Part shown: piece by piece, positions 16,962-25,701 of the stretch | Layout: each line of letters begins with the position of its first letter | Position numbering within the stretch: position 1 is the stretch's first letter | Origin: Ketobacter sp036337295 | GTDB lineage: Bacteria > Pseudomonadota > Gammaproteobacteria > Pseudomonadales > Ketobacteraceae | Direction: 5' to 3' | Assembly: GCA_036337295.1 (NCBI GenBank) | Contig: JAYZEN010000010.1 | Location: 18,395 to 82,394 of the forward strand | DNA: 64,000 nucleotides | Notes under the pieces: generated by a model | What the model was told of the DNA's origin: nothing | The model's input: only the letters and a program-made list of their open reading frames with translations | Database searches by the model: none | Position numbers and translations under genes: made by a program

Positions 16962-18587
16962 ATGATGATCCATTCTGACCTGAAGTTGTCGTTGCGGTCG
17001 GTGTTGATATGCAACCTGGTTGCGGTGGTGGCCATCCTGCTAGGGGAAAAGTTTGCCATCGGCGCCCATGTCTATGGGGCGGTCAAACAAGCGGACCCTT
17101 CCTTTCTTTCTGATCTGCTGTTCAATCATGGCAAAAGCCTGTCCAGGACTTTGTTCCTCTCGCTGGTGGTATTTGTGATCCTGATCCAGGGGCAGCTGAA
17201 GGATTACCGCACATTATATTTGAGCCATTACAGCGTCTCCCAATTCTATTTTCTGCCGTTGCAGGTGCTCTGCTTTGGTCTGTTTTATCTGCTCACCCAC
17301 AAAGCCTTTCCTATCGGTTCGCCGCAACTGGCGTATCAGGTGTTATGGCTGGCCGCCGGGGTGGCACTGGTGACCTTCACAGCGTTATCGGTCGCAAGCC
17401 GATCCTTTTGGGCACGGGTATTCAGCCAACATAAATGGCATCTGCTGAGTGCATTGGCCATCAGTTATGGCGTGTGGTGGCTGGGTGTTTCCACGCAGAA
17501 TTTATGGTCCTATCTCAGCGACATTACCTTTTCTTGCGTTGCCTTCATGCTCAGTCTTTTCAGTGATGGCATTCATCTGGATTTCGGCAAGCGCGTCATC
17601 GGCCTGAACGGTTTTTTGGTAAGCGTGGATACGCAATGCTCAGGCTATGAGGGCATTGGTCTGGTGATCTCGTTTATCTCTATCTTCTTGTACAGCTTTC
17701 GCAACGAATTCAGGTTCCCGCGGGCCTTGTGGCTGTTCCCCATCGGCATCGCCACCATCTGGCTGTTCAATCTGTTGCGCATTGTGGTGTTGATTTTCAT
17801 CGGCAGCTTCTGGTCGGAAGAGGTCGCAGTGTGGGGATTCCATTCCCAGGCCGGTTGGATTGCGTTTATTCTGACGTCGCTGGGCATCATGATGCTGGCT
17901 CACAACAGCCGGTTCTTTTCCAAGTCCGAGGCAAAGCCATCCCTCACGCACAAGCAGCCGATGGGCCTGCCACTGGCCACCCTGATACCGTTGCTGGCGT
18001 TGTTGGCCATGACCTTCCTCACTCAGGCGTTATCCGGGCAGTTCGATTGGTTATACCCGTTACGAGTGGTCGTGGTGGGCGCGGCGGTGCTGTACTGTTT
18101 GAAGCATCTGGATTTCTTCCCAATGCAATGGAGCTATTTTTCGCTGCTGGCCGGGGCGGTGGTGACCGTGCTTTGGATCTGGATGGTGCCGACGGATACC
18201 GAGGCAGACCAGTTGATCGGCAGCACCCTGGCGGAATCCAGCGGCTCATTGGCCCTGTTCTGGCTGGTATGCCGCTTTATCGGCACCGTGATCACCGTGC
18301 CCATCGCCGAGGAACTGGGTTTTAGGGGCTATCTGCTCTGCAAGCTGGCCGGCAAAGAGGTGGTCACCCGGGGCAACATTGAATTCTCCATCGTTGCAGT
18401 TGTCGCCAGCTCCCTGGCGTTTGGCCTGCTGCACGGCGCCTGGCTGGCGGGCACTGTGGCGGGTTTGATTTATGCGTTCGTGCGATACAAAAGCACGCAT
18501 GTCCTGGATGCGATCATCGCCCACGGCACCACCAATATGCTGTTATTCATCTACGCGCTCTACAGTGGGCAGTGGTCATTGTTGTGA
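16962..18587 (+). CDS. xrtE: Exosortase E fused to a CPBP-type intramembrane protease (VPEID-CTERM system)
   Basis: 541 aa, polytopic. The N-terminal exosortase part has the catalytic triad in its usual settings: Cys226 in DTQCSGYEGIGL, Arg273 in LFNLLRIVVL and His294 in WGFHSQAGW. The C-terminal part is a CPBP (CAAX/Abi-type) protease: EELGFRGYL with Glu450, Glu451 and Arg455, then FGLLHGAW and IIAHGTTNML with the His ligands. This fusion is the hallmark of exosortase E/protease, VPEID-CTERM system. It acts in the inner membrane, presumably as a transpeptidase on the protein at 16547 and perhaps on the VPEIS protein at 12938. The start was chosen at the first of two adjacent ATGs, with TGGAG 11 nt upstream. 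No EPS cluster is present in the window, unlike classic EpsH/XrtA loci. Confidence 0.94.
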   Translation: MMIHSDLKLSLRSVLICNLVAVVAILLGEKFAIGAHVYGAVKQADPSFLSDLLFNHGKSLSRTLFLSLVVFVILIQGQLKDYRTLYLSHYSVSQFYFLPLQVLCFGLFYLLTHKAFPIGSPQLAYQVLWLAAGVALVTFTALSVASRSFWARVFSQHKWHLLSALAISYGVWWLGVSTQNLWSYLSDITFSCVAFMLSLFSDGIHLDFGKRVIGLNGFLVSVDTQCSGYEGIGLVISFISIFLYSFRNEFRFPRALWLFPIGIATIWLFNLLRIVVLIFIGSFWSEEVAVWGFHSQAGWIAFILTSLGIMMLAHNSRFFSKSEAKPSLTHKQPMGLPLATLIPLLALLAMTFLTQALSGQFDWLYPLRVVVVGAAVLYCLKHLDFFPMQWSYFSLLAGAVVTVLWIWMVPTDTEADQLIGSTLAESSGSLALFWLVCRFIGTVITVPIAEELGFRGYLLCKLAGKEVVTRGNIEFSIVAVVASSLAFGLLHGAWLAGTVAGLIYAFVRYKSTHVLDAIIAHGTTNMLLFIYALYSGQWSLL

Positions 18588-18689
18588 TCTTGACGGTTAT
18601 TTTGCTGGGGGCTTCCCGCACTAACTGATAATTGGGTTTGGTCAGCTACCAAAGGGGTGGAGCGACCGACTTCAATAGGGGGAATTGAA

Positions 18690-21600
18690 GTGAATATTTA
18701 TATCACTGCCCGCGCCGGAGTGGTGTTGGCCATTGTTTTCGCGCTCATCTCGTGTGGAGGGGGCAGTAGCAGCGGCTCAGGCAATGACGATTCCGATCGC
18801 ACCAGCCAAGTGGCGGCGGTGACGGCAATCAGCGACTTTGAGGTTATAGAATCTTCTATCGTCGCCTTGGAAGCCACTCACACGCTCGATGCCACTAATG
18901 TGATATCGATAGAGTGGACACAATTGAATGGCTCACCTGTCCTACTCAGCAATGCAGGCACGCTGACCCCATCCTTCACAGCACCCGCTGTTTATCAGAA
19001 TTATAAGCTTTCGTTCCAAGTTACGATCACCGATCACAACAATGACGCCTATGCTGACTCCACGACTGTCACAATACGGCCCGCTCCCGGAATTTTGGTG
19101 GGGCAGCCCAGTGGACATACAGGCAGCCCCGGTAGTAAAGCCTATTTTGACGTGTTACTTGCCAGTGAGCCCGCCCGAAACGTCACCATACCGGTTCGAT
19201 CAAGCAACACCAACGAAGGTGAAGCCAATGTGGATGCGGTGGTCTTCACCACATCCAATTGGGATATTGCCCAAACCATAGAAGTGGTAGGCACCAACGC
19301 CGGCCTGAACAACGGCACCCAGGATTACCAGATCATCCTGGGTGAAGCACAAAGTGACGATGCACTTTATGCAGATCTAGATCCTGTTGCAGTACCGATG
19401 CAGGGTTATTCACTGGATATCGAACCGCCCGCACTGTTTGACTGGCCTTCCGGACTCACCTCAAGTGCGCTGCCTTCCGCACTATATTCAGGTCACGGTG
19501 TATTGGAATTTTCAGCGCCGGTGAAACCATCAGGCATGGACATTGAAAGCACCACCGGTGAAATCCATTGGCTACCGGATGCATCGGACGAAGGGGGTGA
19601 GTTTCCCGTAACCATTGCAGTAACCGACGGGACTCTGGTTGCTGAGGTGTCCTTCAGCGTCAAGGTCAGTACATCTGTTCCCATCGAAATCAGTTTTGCT
19701 TCAGACAAACTTACGATCGTTGATCCAGACAGTGATTTGATGGGGAGTACGTTTGAGATTCTGGATAACGGACTTAACAGCGGAAGCCTGGGCCTTACCG
19801 GGATACGCAGTCTGCCATTGTCTGGTATTCCCGACCTGCCCTCCGGCATTACAACGCTGAGCCAACCGTTTATTGTGCAAGACAGCTATCAAGGGGAGCT
19901 GGGCGTATCCATCCCCCTGAATTTTCCGACTGAGAACCTGGAGGAGAAGCAACCCGTTCTGTTGACTTACACTCAATCCGGGCATTCGGAGGGTGGCATT
20001 TGGCTGCCGGCGTCACTCAACCGACATATAGAAATCAGTGGCCCGGACGCCAAGTTATATTTGAGTATGACCAATACCAATGGGCTCTATGTGGTTGCGC
20101 TGTTACAACCATCAGCAGTAGCAAGCCCCTTGCGCGACCCTGTAGCCACAGCTCGTTCGCTGAATGCGGTACCCAGGACTGCAAACAAATACACCGATAT
20201 AACTTGTATTGATCGAGAAGCCCCTCTGTTGAGTTTTGAATATGAAGGATGGGTTTGTTCCAAGATTGGAGTAGACAAAGAAGTTCGGGTATCCGGTTTT
20301 TCGTCATTACAGGATACCAGGTGGCAAAGTGGCAATAATGTAGATTCAGCTAACATAGAAGATGTCGCGAAATGGGCGTTTGATGCTATAGGTGTTATAT
20401 CTGACCCACAGCTCTTCAGTATGGGAATAGAGGGACACATCTATATTGATGTTGCTGATAACAAAAGTCTTCTTGGGTATTCTATTGAATGGAAAAACGA
20501 TCTTGGGGCCTATGCTCCATCTGTGGTAAATCCTTCCGGTAAGATTTATCTGAATAATAACGGCTCTATTGGCGCAAGTCTCATGCGCTCCACACTCGCA
20601 CATGAGTTGTTTCACAGAGCTCAGGATTTAACTTACCCCATGAGCCCCAACCCTTGGTCGAATGAAAGGGACTGGTTAGAAGAGTCAGGTGCGCGTTGGT
20701 TTGAAGATTTTATCTATGATGACCTGGATGTCTATATAAAATCTTTTAGATACCTGCTAGGGCGAACACTCCAGCATGGGCTTTCGAGCAATATCGAATC
20801 AGGCGACTCTAGTTCAAGATCACAGCCATATGCTCGCTTCCTGTTTCATAAAATGCTAAACGCAAAGTGCGATAGTTATTTATCCAACTATCGAAATCTG
20901 CTGTTACCCGCAAGCTCCTCAGATGACGATGGTGTTCAGCGTTTAAGTCAATTGCTTACGGAAAGCAGACTTCAATGCAATTTCTTCTTTGATGACTACG
21001 CCCAGATCGATCAGTCTCTTGGATCTGCATTGGCCTACTACGAGTTTGCCGCCCATCACCCTGATTTCAACACCATTCAAAGCCTGAACATGCTGGATAA
21101 GCAGGGCAACGAAAGCGGTGCGCGGGATGGCAGGCCTTTCACTATTTTCAAAACAGGAAATGCGGAGTTCTCGCCTCAAATTCCAGATTCCAACAGCAAT
21201 GTGGAGAGCTTCGAATCCAACATCACCAATATAGTTGCAAATGGACAGATTCCCCCTGCCGGCGCAGTCTCCATCGTGCTGCCAGCAACCGAATGGGACT
21301 TATCAAACGTCAAAGAGACGTATCTGAACATTGACTTCAATGGGCGCCTCGACGTCTATCTGATCTCCAACGATCCCAATTTTCAGGGAAGTGGGGTTCT
21401 GAATATGGCCGGTGGCTCATACAAGCAGTTTGCCGACTATCTGTATCAAGCAGCAGGAGACAGTGAGGGTTACGAAATCGTGTATAACGCGATGACCAAC
21501 AACACTGTACCCGAAATGTTTCTGATACTGGTAAATCCAAGCGTGATTGAGCCAACTACCGGAGTTGAGGTGAAGCTCGGTGTTCGCAACACCACCGAGT

Positions 21601-22088
21601 TCAATGTAGACGTTACCGCCACTGTGGTCATTAACGTGATTGAACCACCTGTGACAGATGCTGAGGAAGGCAACATGGGTTGTGGCAACGAATCTGGCAT
21701 TCCAACCCCACCTGGAACAACAGAAACCTATACCGAGTCATGGCGATTCGATCTGGAAGCAAACAAGGTATACATTGCCGGCAATGCTGACAATGACACC
21801 TATGAGTACCCCGCAGATTATGATCCCGAAGCAGACACCATTCTCGGGCTGGAATACTTTCCGCGCACGCTCAGCATGACGACTGAAAACGTATCTTATT
21901 ATCATGAAGGTTACTATCGAATTGAACTCACTTATGACCCAACCTTAAGTGGGTCTTACGATGATGGCACCAGGGTGTATGTAGGTGATGTGAGGGAGGT
22001 GAATACAACTTCCTGGAGCCTGGACAGCCGGACGGTGACCTGTTACACGGATTACAGGTTGGAGGCTAAAGCCAGGCCGGCGGAATGA
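18690..22088 (+). CDS. Cell-surface lipoprotein with Ig/PKD-like repeats and a HExxH metallopeptidase-like domain
   Basis: 1132 aa from a GTG at 18690 with AGGGGG upstream; an in-frame ATG 11 codons earlier is poorly placed. Lipoprotein signal ending ALISC, then a Gly/Ser linker (GGGSSSGSGNDDSD). Residues about 40-140 resemble a PKD/Ig-like domain (IEWTQLNGSPVLLSNAGTLT), followed by further beta domains including a putative-Ig/cadherin-like DIESTTGEIHWLPDASDEGG segment. The middle region has LAHELFHRAQD (zinc-type HExxH) with downstream DWLEESGARWFEDF, whose Glu could be the third ligand. The last 400 residues are beta-rich with two Cys-containing stretches. Likely an outer-membrane-anchored protease or adhesin. 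The first of three surface genes read in the same direction. Confidence 0.82.
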   Translation: MNIYITARAGVVLAIVFALISCGGGSSSGSGNDDSDRTSQVAAVTAISDFEVIESSIVALEATHTLDATNVISIEWTQLNGSPVLLSNAGTLTPSFTAPAVYQNYKLSFQVTITDHNNDAYADSTTVTIRPAPGILVGQPSGHTGSPGSKAYFDVLLASEPARNVTIPVRSSNTNEGEANVDAVVFTTSNWDIAQTIEVVGTNAGLNNGTQDYQIILGEAQSDDALYADLDPVAVPMQGYSLDIEPPALFDWPSGLTSSALPSALYSGHGVLEFSAPVKPSGMDIESTTGEIHWLPDASDEGGEFPVTIAVTDGTLVAEVSFSVKVSTSVPIEISFASDKLTIVDPDSDLMGSTFEILDNGLNSGSLGLTGIRSLPLSGIPDLPSGITTLSQPFIVQDSYQGELGVSIPLNFPTENLEEKQPVLLTYTQSGHSEGGIWLPASLNRHIEISGPDAKLYLSMTNTNGLYVVALLQPSAVASPLRDPVATARSLNAVPRTANKYTDITCIDREAPLLSFEYEGWVCSKIGVDKEVRVSGFSSLQDTRWQSGNNVDSANIEDVAKWAFDAIGVISDPQLFSMGIEGHIYIDVADNKSLLGYSIEWKNDLGAYAPSVVNPSGKIYLNNNGSIGASLMRSTLAHELFHRAQDLTYPMSPNPWSNERDWLEESGARWFEDFIYDDLDVYIKSFRYLLGRTLQHGLSSNIESGDSSSRSQPYARFLFHKMLNAKCDSYLSNYRNLLLPASSSDDDGVQRLSQLLTESRLQCNFFFDDYAQIDQSLGSALAYYEFAAHHPDFNTIQSLNMLDKQGNESGARDGRPFTIFKTGNAEFSPQIPDSNSNVESFESNITNIVANGQIPPAGAVSIVLPATEWDLSNVKETYLNIDFNGRLDVYLISNDPNFQGSGVLNMAGGSYKQFADYLYQAAGDSEGYEIVYNAMTNNTVPEMFLILVNPSVIEPTTGVEVKLGVRNTTEFNVDVTATVVINVIEPPVTDAEEGNMGCGNESGIPTPPGTTETYTESWRFDLEANKVYIAGNADNDTYEYPADYDPEADTILGLEYFPRTLSMTTENVSYYHEGYYRIELTYDPTLSGSYDDGTRVYVGDVREVNTTSWSLDSRTVTCYTDYRLEAKARPAE

Positions 22089-22336
22089 GCCAGTCAGGGG
22101 TTCAGGGGAATACCTGGATGGCTCCAACCTTATAGATCTGAACATTAAACCACCACATCCTGCTGGACGCATTCCACCGGCCATTAAGCTGTTAACGAAT
22201 AAAGGTTCCTTTTCGTTAATATTCACTATTTCTAGGCCGTGTCTCCACCAAATAATATGGGGCTCAATATTCACGCGCATTCAGGCGACCTTGCTGTATT
22301 GCGTCGAATGCAATTCTCGTCCGGGGAGAATGCCAC

Positions 22337-24820
22337 GTGCACCGATCATCAAACATTTCAATGATGATGCTGGCCGTCATGGTTTACGCTTTATCTGCAT
22401 GCGGCGGCGGTGGCTCCGGTTCCAGCGCAGACCGAAATGCCAATCAAATCGCCATCAACGGACAGGTTGCCATTGCCCGCAGCGACAGTACCTTCTATTC
22501 CATGGAAGGCGCGGATTTCGCAATCTATGGGCTGAATAAGGATCTGGTACTGCGCGGCAAGCAGCAGGTGGCGCTGGGTAACGGCAAAGTGGAACAGGAT
22601 GGCGCACTGAGGTTGGCGGTTCCCTCCAGTGCCATTCGCGACAGTCGCCTGTATGTGGTGGAAATTACCTGCCCCCCCACACCACCCGCGACGACCTGCG
22701 CAGTGGAGGCCCCGATTCACGTCATGCTGAGTGGTCGTCAGTTGCAGCAAGGCAACTGGACGGCATCAGCGCTGACCGAGATTGTGTATCAGAACCTGGC
22801 GTACTACGTTGCGGCTGAATATTCTGCTGACCAGCTGGCGAATATTATGAACAGTATGGCGCGCTGGATCTTCAACACGCCTTCGCCAAGCACTATAACC
22901 TATCAGGATCTGTTGCGCTGGCACCCTCTACATACCGCCGACTACCCCCCCATTACCCGCGTACCATTGTTCGACCTGGTATTGGCAAACCTGGTGTCCG
23001 ATTTCAACGTTGGTCATCACAAAACCTTGGCAACCCAATACATCAACCCTGTGCTGTCTAGCGTATCGACCAATGGCAGGTTTATGGACGTAGCTATCAA
23101 AGGTGAATACGCTTTCGTGACGGACGTGCTGTTCGGGCTGCGAGTCTATGACATCAGCAAAGTGGATTCGATGGCGGAAGTGGGCTCGTTGGGGTTGAGC
23201 AAAAAGGCCAGGGATATTGTGTTATACGGGGACTACGCATACCTTTCGGCCGGAAATGGTGTCCACGTTGTCAGTATTCAGAATCCGCGCTCCCCGGACT
23301 TGATCGATACCATCCCCATGACCAGTGTCCGCTCCCTGGCCGTAAGCGGTCAGACGTTGGTGATCAGTGACAGGGAGGAGGGCGCGCGCATTCTCAGTAT
23401 TCACAACCCACGTTCCCCACTGGGTTTGAGTCGGCATATCGTCGTGGAGTATGAGGCCAATTCCGCGCGATTCGAAGACAACATACTGTATGCGTTATAC
23501 ACCAGCTTCGATCCTTCCCGAGAAGATTCTGAAAGAAGCCGGTTGTTGGTTAAGGACATCAGTCAGGCAGCGGAAAGCCGCATCTACTTCGGTGCAACCC
23601 AGGGGCACCACCTGGCATTGTTGCCCGGATATTTATATGTGGTGGGTCGGGATGGCATCGAGATATTTGATCGCTCAAATCCGGCTGATTTTCATAAGGT
23701 TGGGGAGTTGCCTCTGCGTTATTCATCATCAGAGCTCATGGTGGTTGGTGATACCGCCTATCTTTTAGAGTCCACTGGGAATATTCGGATAATAGATGTT
23801 TCCGATCCGAGTACCCCTGAGATCATCGGCCGTATCATTACGCCCTCCCCGAACTATGGCATAAGCGCTCACGATAAACTGCTGTACGTTGCAGGTGGGC
23901 CTTCCGGATTATTGGCCATGGATGCTCATCAGTTTCTCTCACCCATCAGTACTCCGCTGTTTGCGGTGGATAGCATCGCCCGTTCCACCCTGGTGAATAA
24001 CGGAAATCTCTATGTTGTTGAGCACGACTTCGGTGTTCACACCCTCAATGTGAATCAACCGTCAAAGCCCGCATATGAAAGCGGCTATGAGCAAATCGAA
24101 AGCAGTACTCGGGACTTTGTTCTGAACAATGGCATAGGCTACGTGGCCACCGATGGCGTTGGCGTTCAAGCCGTGGATTTTAGCCTGCCATCGTCGCCAA
24201 TCTTACTTGGGGAGTACGATGCACCCGATCGGGTTTCCACCGTATTGCTGGAGGACAATGTCGCGTACCTTAGCGCATTGGAACAAGGGCTCTATGTTGT
24301 TGACGTGAGTGATCCGGCTCAGATGTTGGAAATCAGCCGACTCAGCCTCACAGGATCACTGTTGAGTACCGCAAAAATCGACGACTATCTGTTCGCTTCC
24401 TCCGGGTCCTTAGGGTTGGGCATTATCAATATCAGCAATCTGAGTGACCCACAACTGCAGCGCTATGTTGATGGCGTCCGCTACGCCAGCCATGTCGCCA
24501 GACTGGGCGACTTCGCCTATGTTGCCGCCAACAGCGCCGGTGTGATCGTGCTGGATATCCGTGATCCATCCACACCCACCGTCGTGACAACCATCGACAC
24601 CCCGGGATTAGCCTTTCACCTGGCCTTCGACGGTCAATACGCGTATGTTGCTGATTACGGTGGTGGCGTGACCGTATTGGACGTGTCCGATGCATCTGAC
24701 CCCAGGCTCATCGGTTCAGCCGACACCCTCGGTTACGCCTATCACGTCACTGCCCACGGCAACAACCTCTATGTTTCCACCAGCCGCGGCGTAGAAAGAC
24801 TGTCACTTATCAAACAGTAG
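22337..24820 (+). CDS. LVIVD-repeat beta-propeller lipoprotein
   Basis: 827 aa with a GTG start supported by GGGGAG about 7 nt upstream (ATG eight codons later is the alternative). Lipobox ALSAC followed by GGGGSGSS. An N-terminal domain of about 200 residues contains the CPPTPPATTC loop. Then come about a dozen repeats of the LVIVD type, each about 42 residues, of the form 'GYAYVAD..GGV.VLDVSDPS.P..V' (examples: GDYAYLSAGNGVHVVSIQNP, GQYAYVADYGGGVTVLDVSD). LVIVD repeats build propellers on bacterial surface proteins, probably for ligand or partner binding. The gene lies 248 bp after the metalloprotease-like gene and 5 bp before the outer-membrane protein gene. Confidence 0.88.
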   Translation: MHRSSNISMMMLAVMVYALSACGGGGSGSSADRNANQIAINGQVAIARSDSTFYSMEGADFAIYGLNKDLVLRGKQQVALGNGKVEQDGALRLAVPSSAIRDSRLYVVEITCPPTPPATTCAVEAPIHVMLSGRQLQQGNWTASALTEIVYQNLAYYVAAEYSADQLANIMNSMARWIFNTPSPSTITYQDLLRWHPLHTADYPPITRVPLFDLVLANLVSDFNVGHHKTLATQYINPVLSSVSTNGRFMDVAIKGEYAFVTDVLFGLRVYDISKVDSMAEVGSLGLSKKARDIVLYGDYAYLSAGNGVHVVSIQNPRSPDLIDTIPMTSVRSLAVSGQTLVISDREEGARILSIHNPRSPLGLSRHIVVEYEANSARFEDNILYALYTSFDPSREDSERSRLLVKDISQAAESRIYFGATQGHHLALLPGYLYVVGRDGIEIFDRSNPADFHKVGELPLRYSSSELMVVGDTAYLLESTGNIRIIDVSDPSTPEIIGRIITPSPNYGISAHDKLLYVAGGPSGLLAMDAHQFLSPISTPLFAVDSIARSTLVNNGNLYVVEHDFGVHTLNVNQPSKPAYESGYEQIESSTRDFVLNNGIGYVATDGVGVQAVDFSLPSSPILLGEYDAPDRVSTVLLEDNVAYLSALEQGLYVVDVSDPAQMLEISRLSLTGSLLSTAKIDDYLFASSGSLGLGIINISNLSDPQLQRYVDGVRYASHVARLGDFAYVAANSAGVIVLDIRDPSTPTVVTTIDTPGLAFHLAFDGQYAYVADYGGGVTVLDVSDASDPRLIGSADTLGYAYHVTAHGNNLYVSTSRGVERLSLIKQ

Positions 24821-24825
24821 AAGTT

Positions 24826-25701
24826 ATGACGATGCATCCGATTACCAAACAAAGCGCACTCTCACTCGCATTACCGATGTTCCTGTTCCTGGTACCGGCA
24901 ACCACCTGGGCCAGCGAGGTCGGTGCCGGTTTTTCACTGGCAGTGCAATACAAGCAACTGGAAATGGAACAACGGTTTACAGGCTTGAACCTGCTCACCA
25001 ACAGCAACGCCACCGACGGCGATCTGAAGGCCAGCCTTCCAGTGGCAACGTTGCAGGGAATTTTGTTTTTCAAACAATTCTATACGGTGCTCAAGGTGGA
25101 AAACACGCTGTCGGAAAGCAGCGTCGATTCCAGCATTCCGTTCACCACCGAGGGCACCTCGTTGTCCACCGATGTGCTCCGCAATGACATCAGCCTGGTG
25201 CTGGGATACAACCTGAACGATACTTTTTCGGTGTTCACCGGCTACATGCAGGGGCTCACCGAGCTCACCCCGGATGCCTGCCGGGACGTAACCTGTACCA
25301 ACGCTGCCTCGGTCATGCTGCAGGATGACGATCAGGAATATACGCAACGCTACGAGGAGAAGGGTTTCTTTGTGGGTGTGGGTGCCGGATGGCGGGTTGG
25401 TTCCGGTAAGGTCTCCGCCAGTTTGGCCTATGCCTATATGGATGGCGAGTATTCGGATAACTACCACGATGCGTTCGGGTCTTCGGAGTTTGATTATGAA
25501 GGCAAGAGCAAGGGCACCAGCACCTCTTTGGCGTGGACCGCCCCCTTGAATGAGTACTTGTTCTATTTCGTTGATGGCCGGGCGCAGTTCTACAGCATGG
25601 ACGCGAAAGACACCACCGGGCTGCCTTCGTTCGAGGGCTCCGAGGTTGCAACGGATGAAACCATTCTTGGACTCAGTGCCGGCTTACAGGTTATTTTTTA
25701 G
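24826..25701 (+). CDS. Outer-membrane beta-barrel protein
   Basis: 291 aa. Signal peptide SALSLALPMFLFLVPATTWA, then mature SEVGAGFSLAVQYKQ. The body has alternating polar/apolar strands with aromatic ends (FKQFYTVLKVENTL, DISLVLGYNLNDTFSVFTGY, GFFVGVGAGWRVGSGKVSAS LAYAYMDGEY) and ends in the Phe-terminated strand SAGLQVIF, the usual C-terminal signature for BAM insertion. One disulfide-capable pair sits in an extracellular-type loop (DACRDVTCTN). No specific family is named. It is coupled closely to the LVIVD lipoprotein (5-bp gap), so the three surface proteins may form one complex. The last four bases overlap the convergent kinase gene. Confidence 0.85.
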   Translation: MTMHPITKQSALSLALPMFLFLVPATTWASEVGAGFSLAVQYKQLEMEQRFTGLNLLTNSNATDGDLKASLPVATLQGILFFKQFYTVLKVENTLSESSVDSSIPFTTEGTSLSTDVLRNDISLVLGYNLNDTFSVFTGYMQGLTELTPDACRDVTCTNAASVMLQDDDQEYTQRYEEKGFFVGVGAGWRVGSGKVSASLAYAYMDGEYSDNYHDAFGSSEFDYEGKSKGTSTSLAWTAPLNEYLFYFVDGRAQFYSMDAKDTTGLPSFEGSEVATDETILGLSAGLQVIF

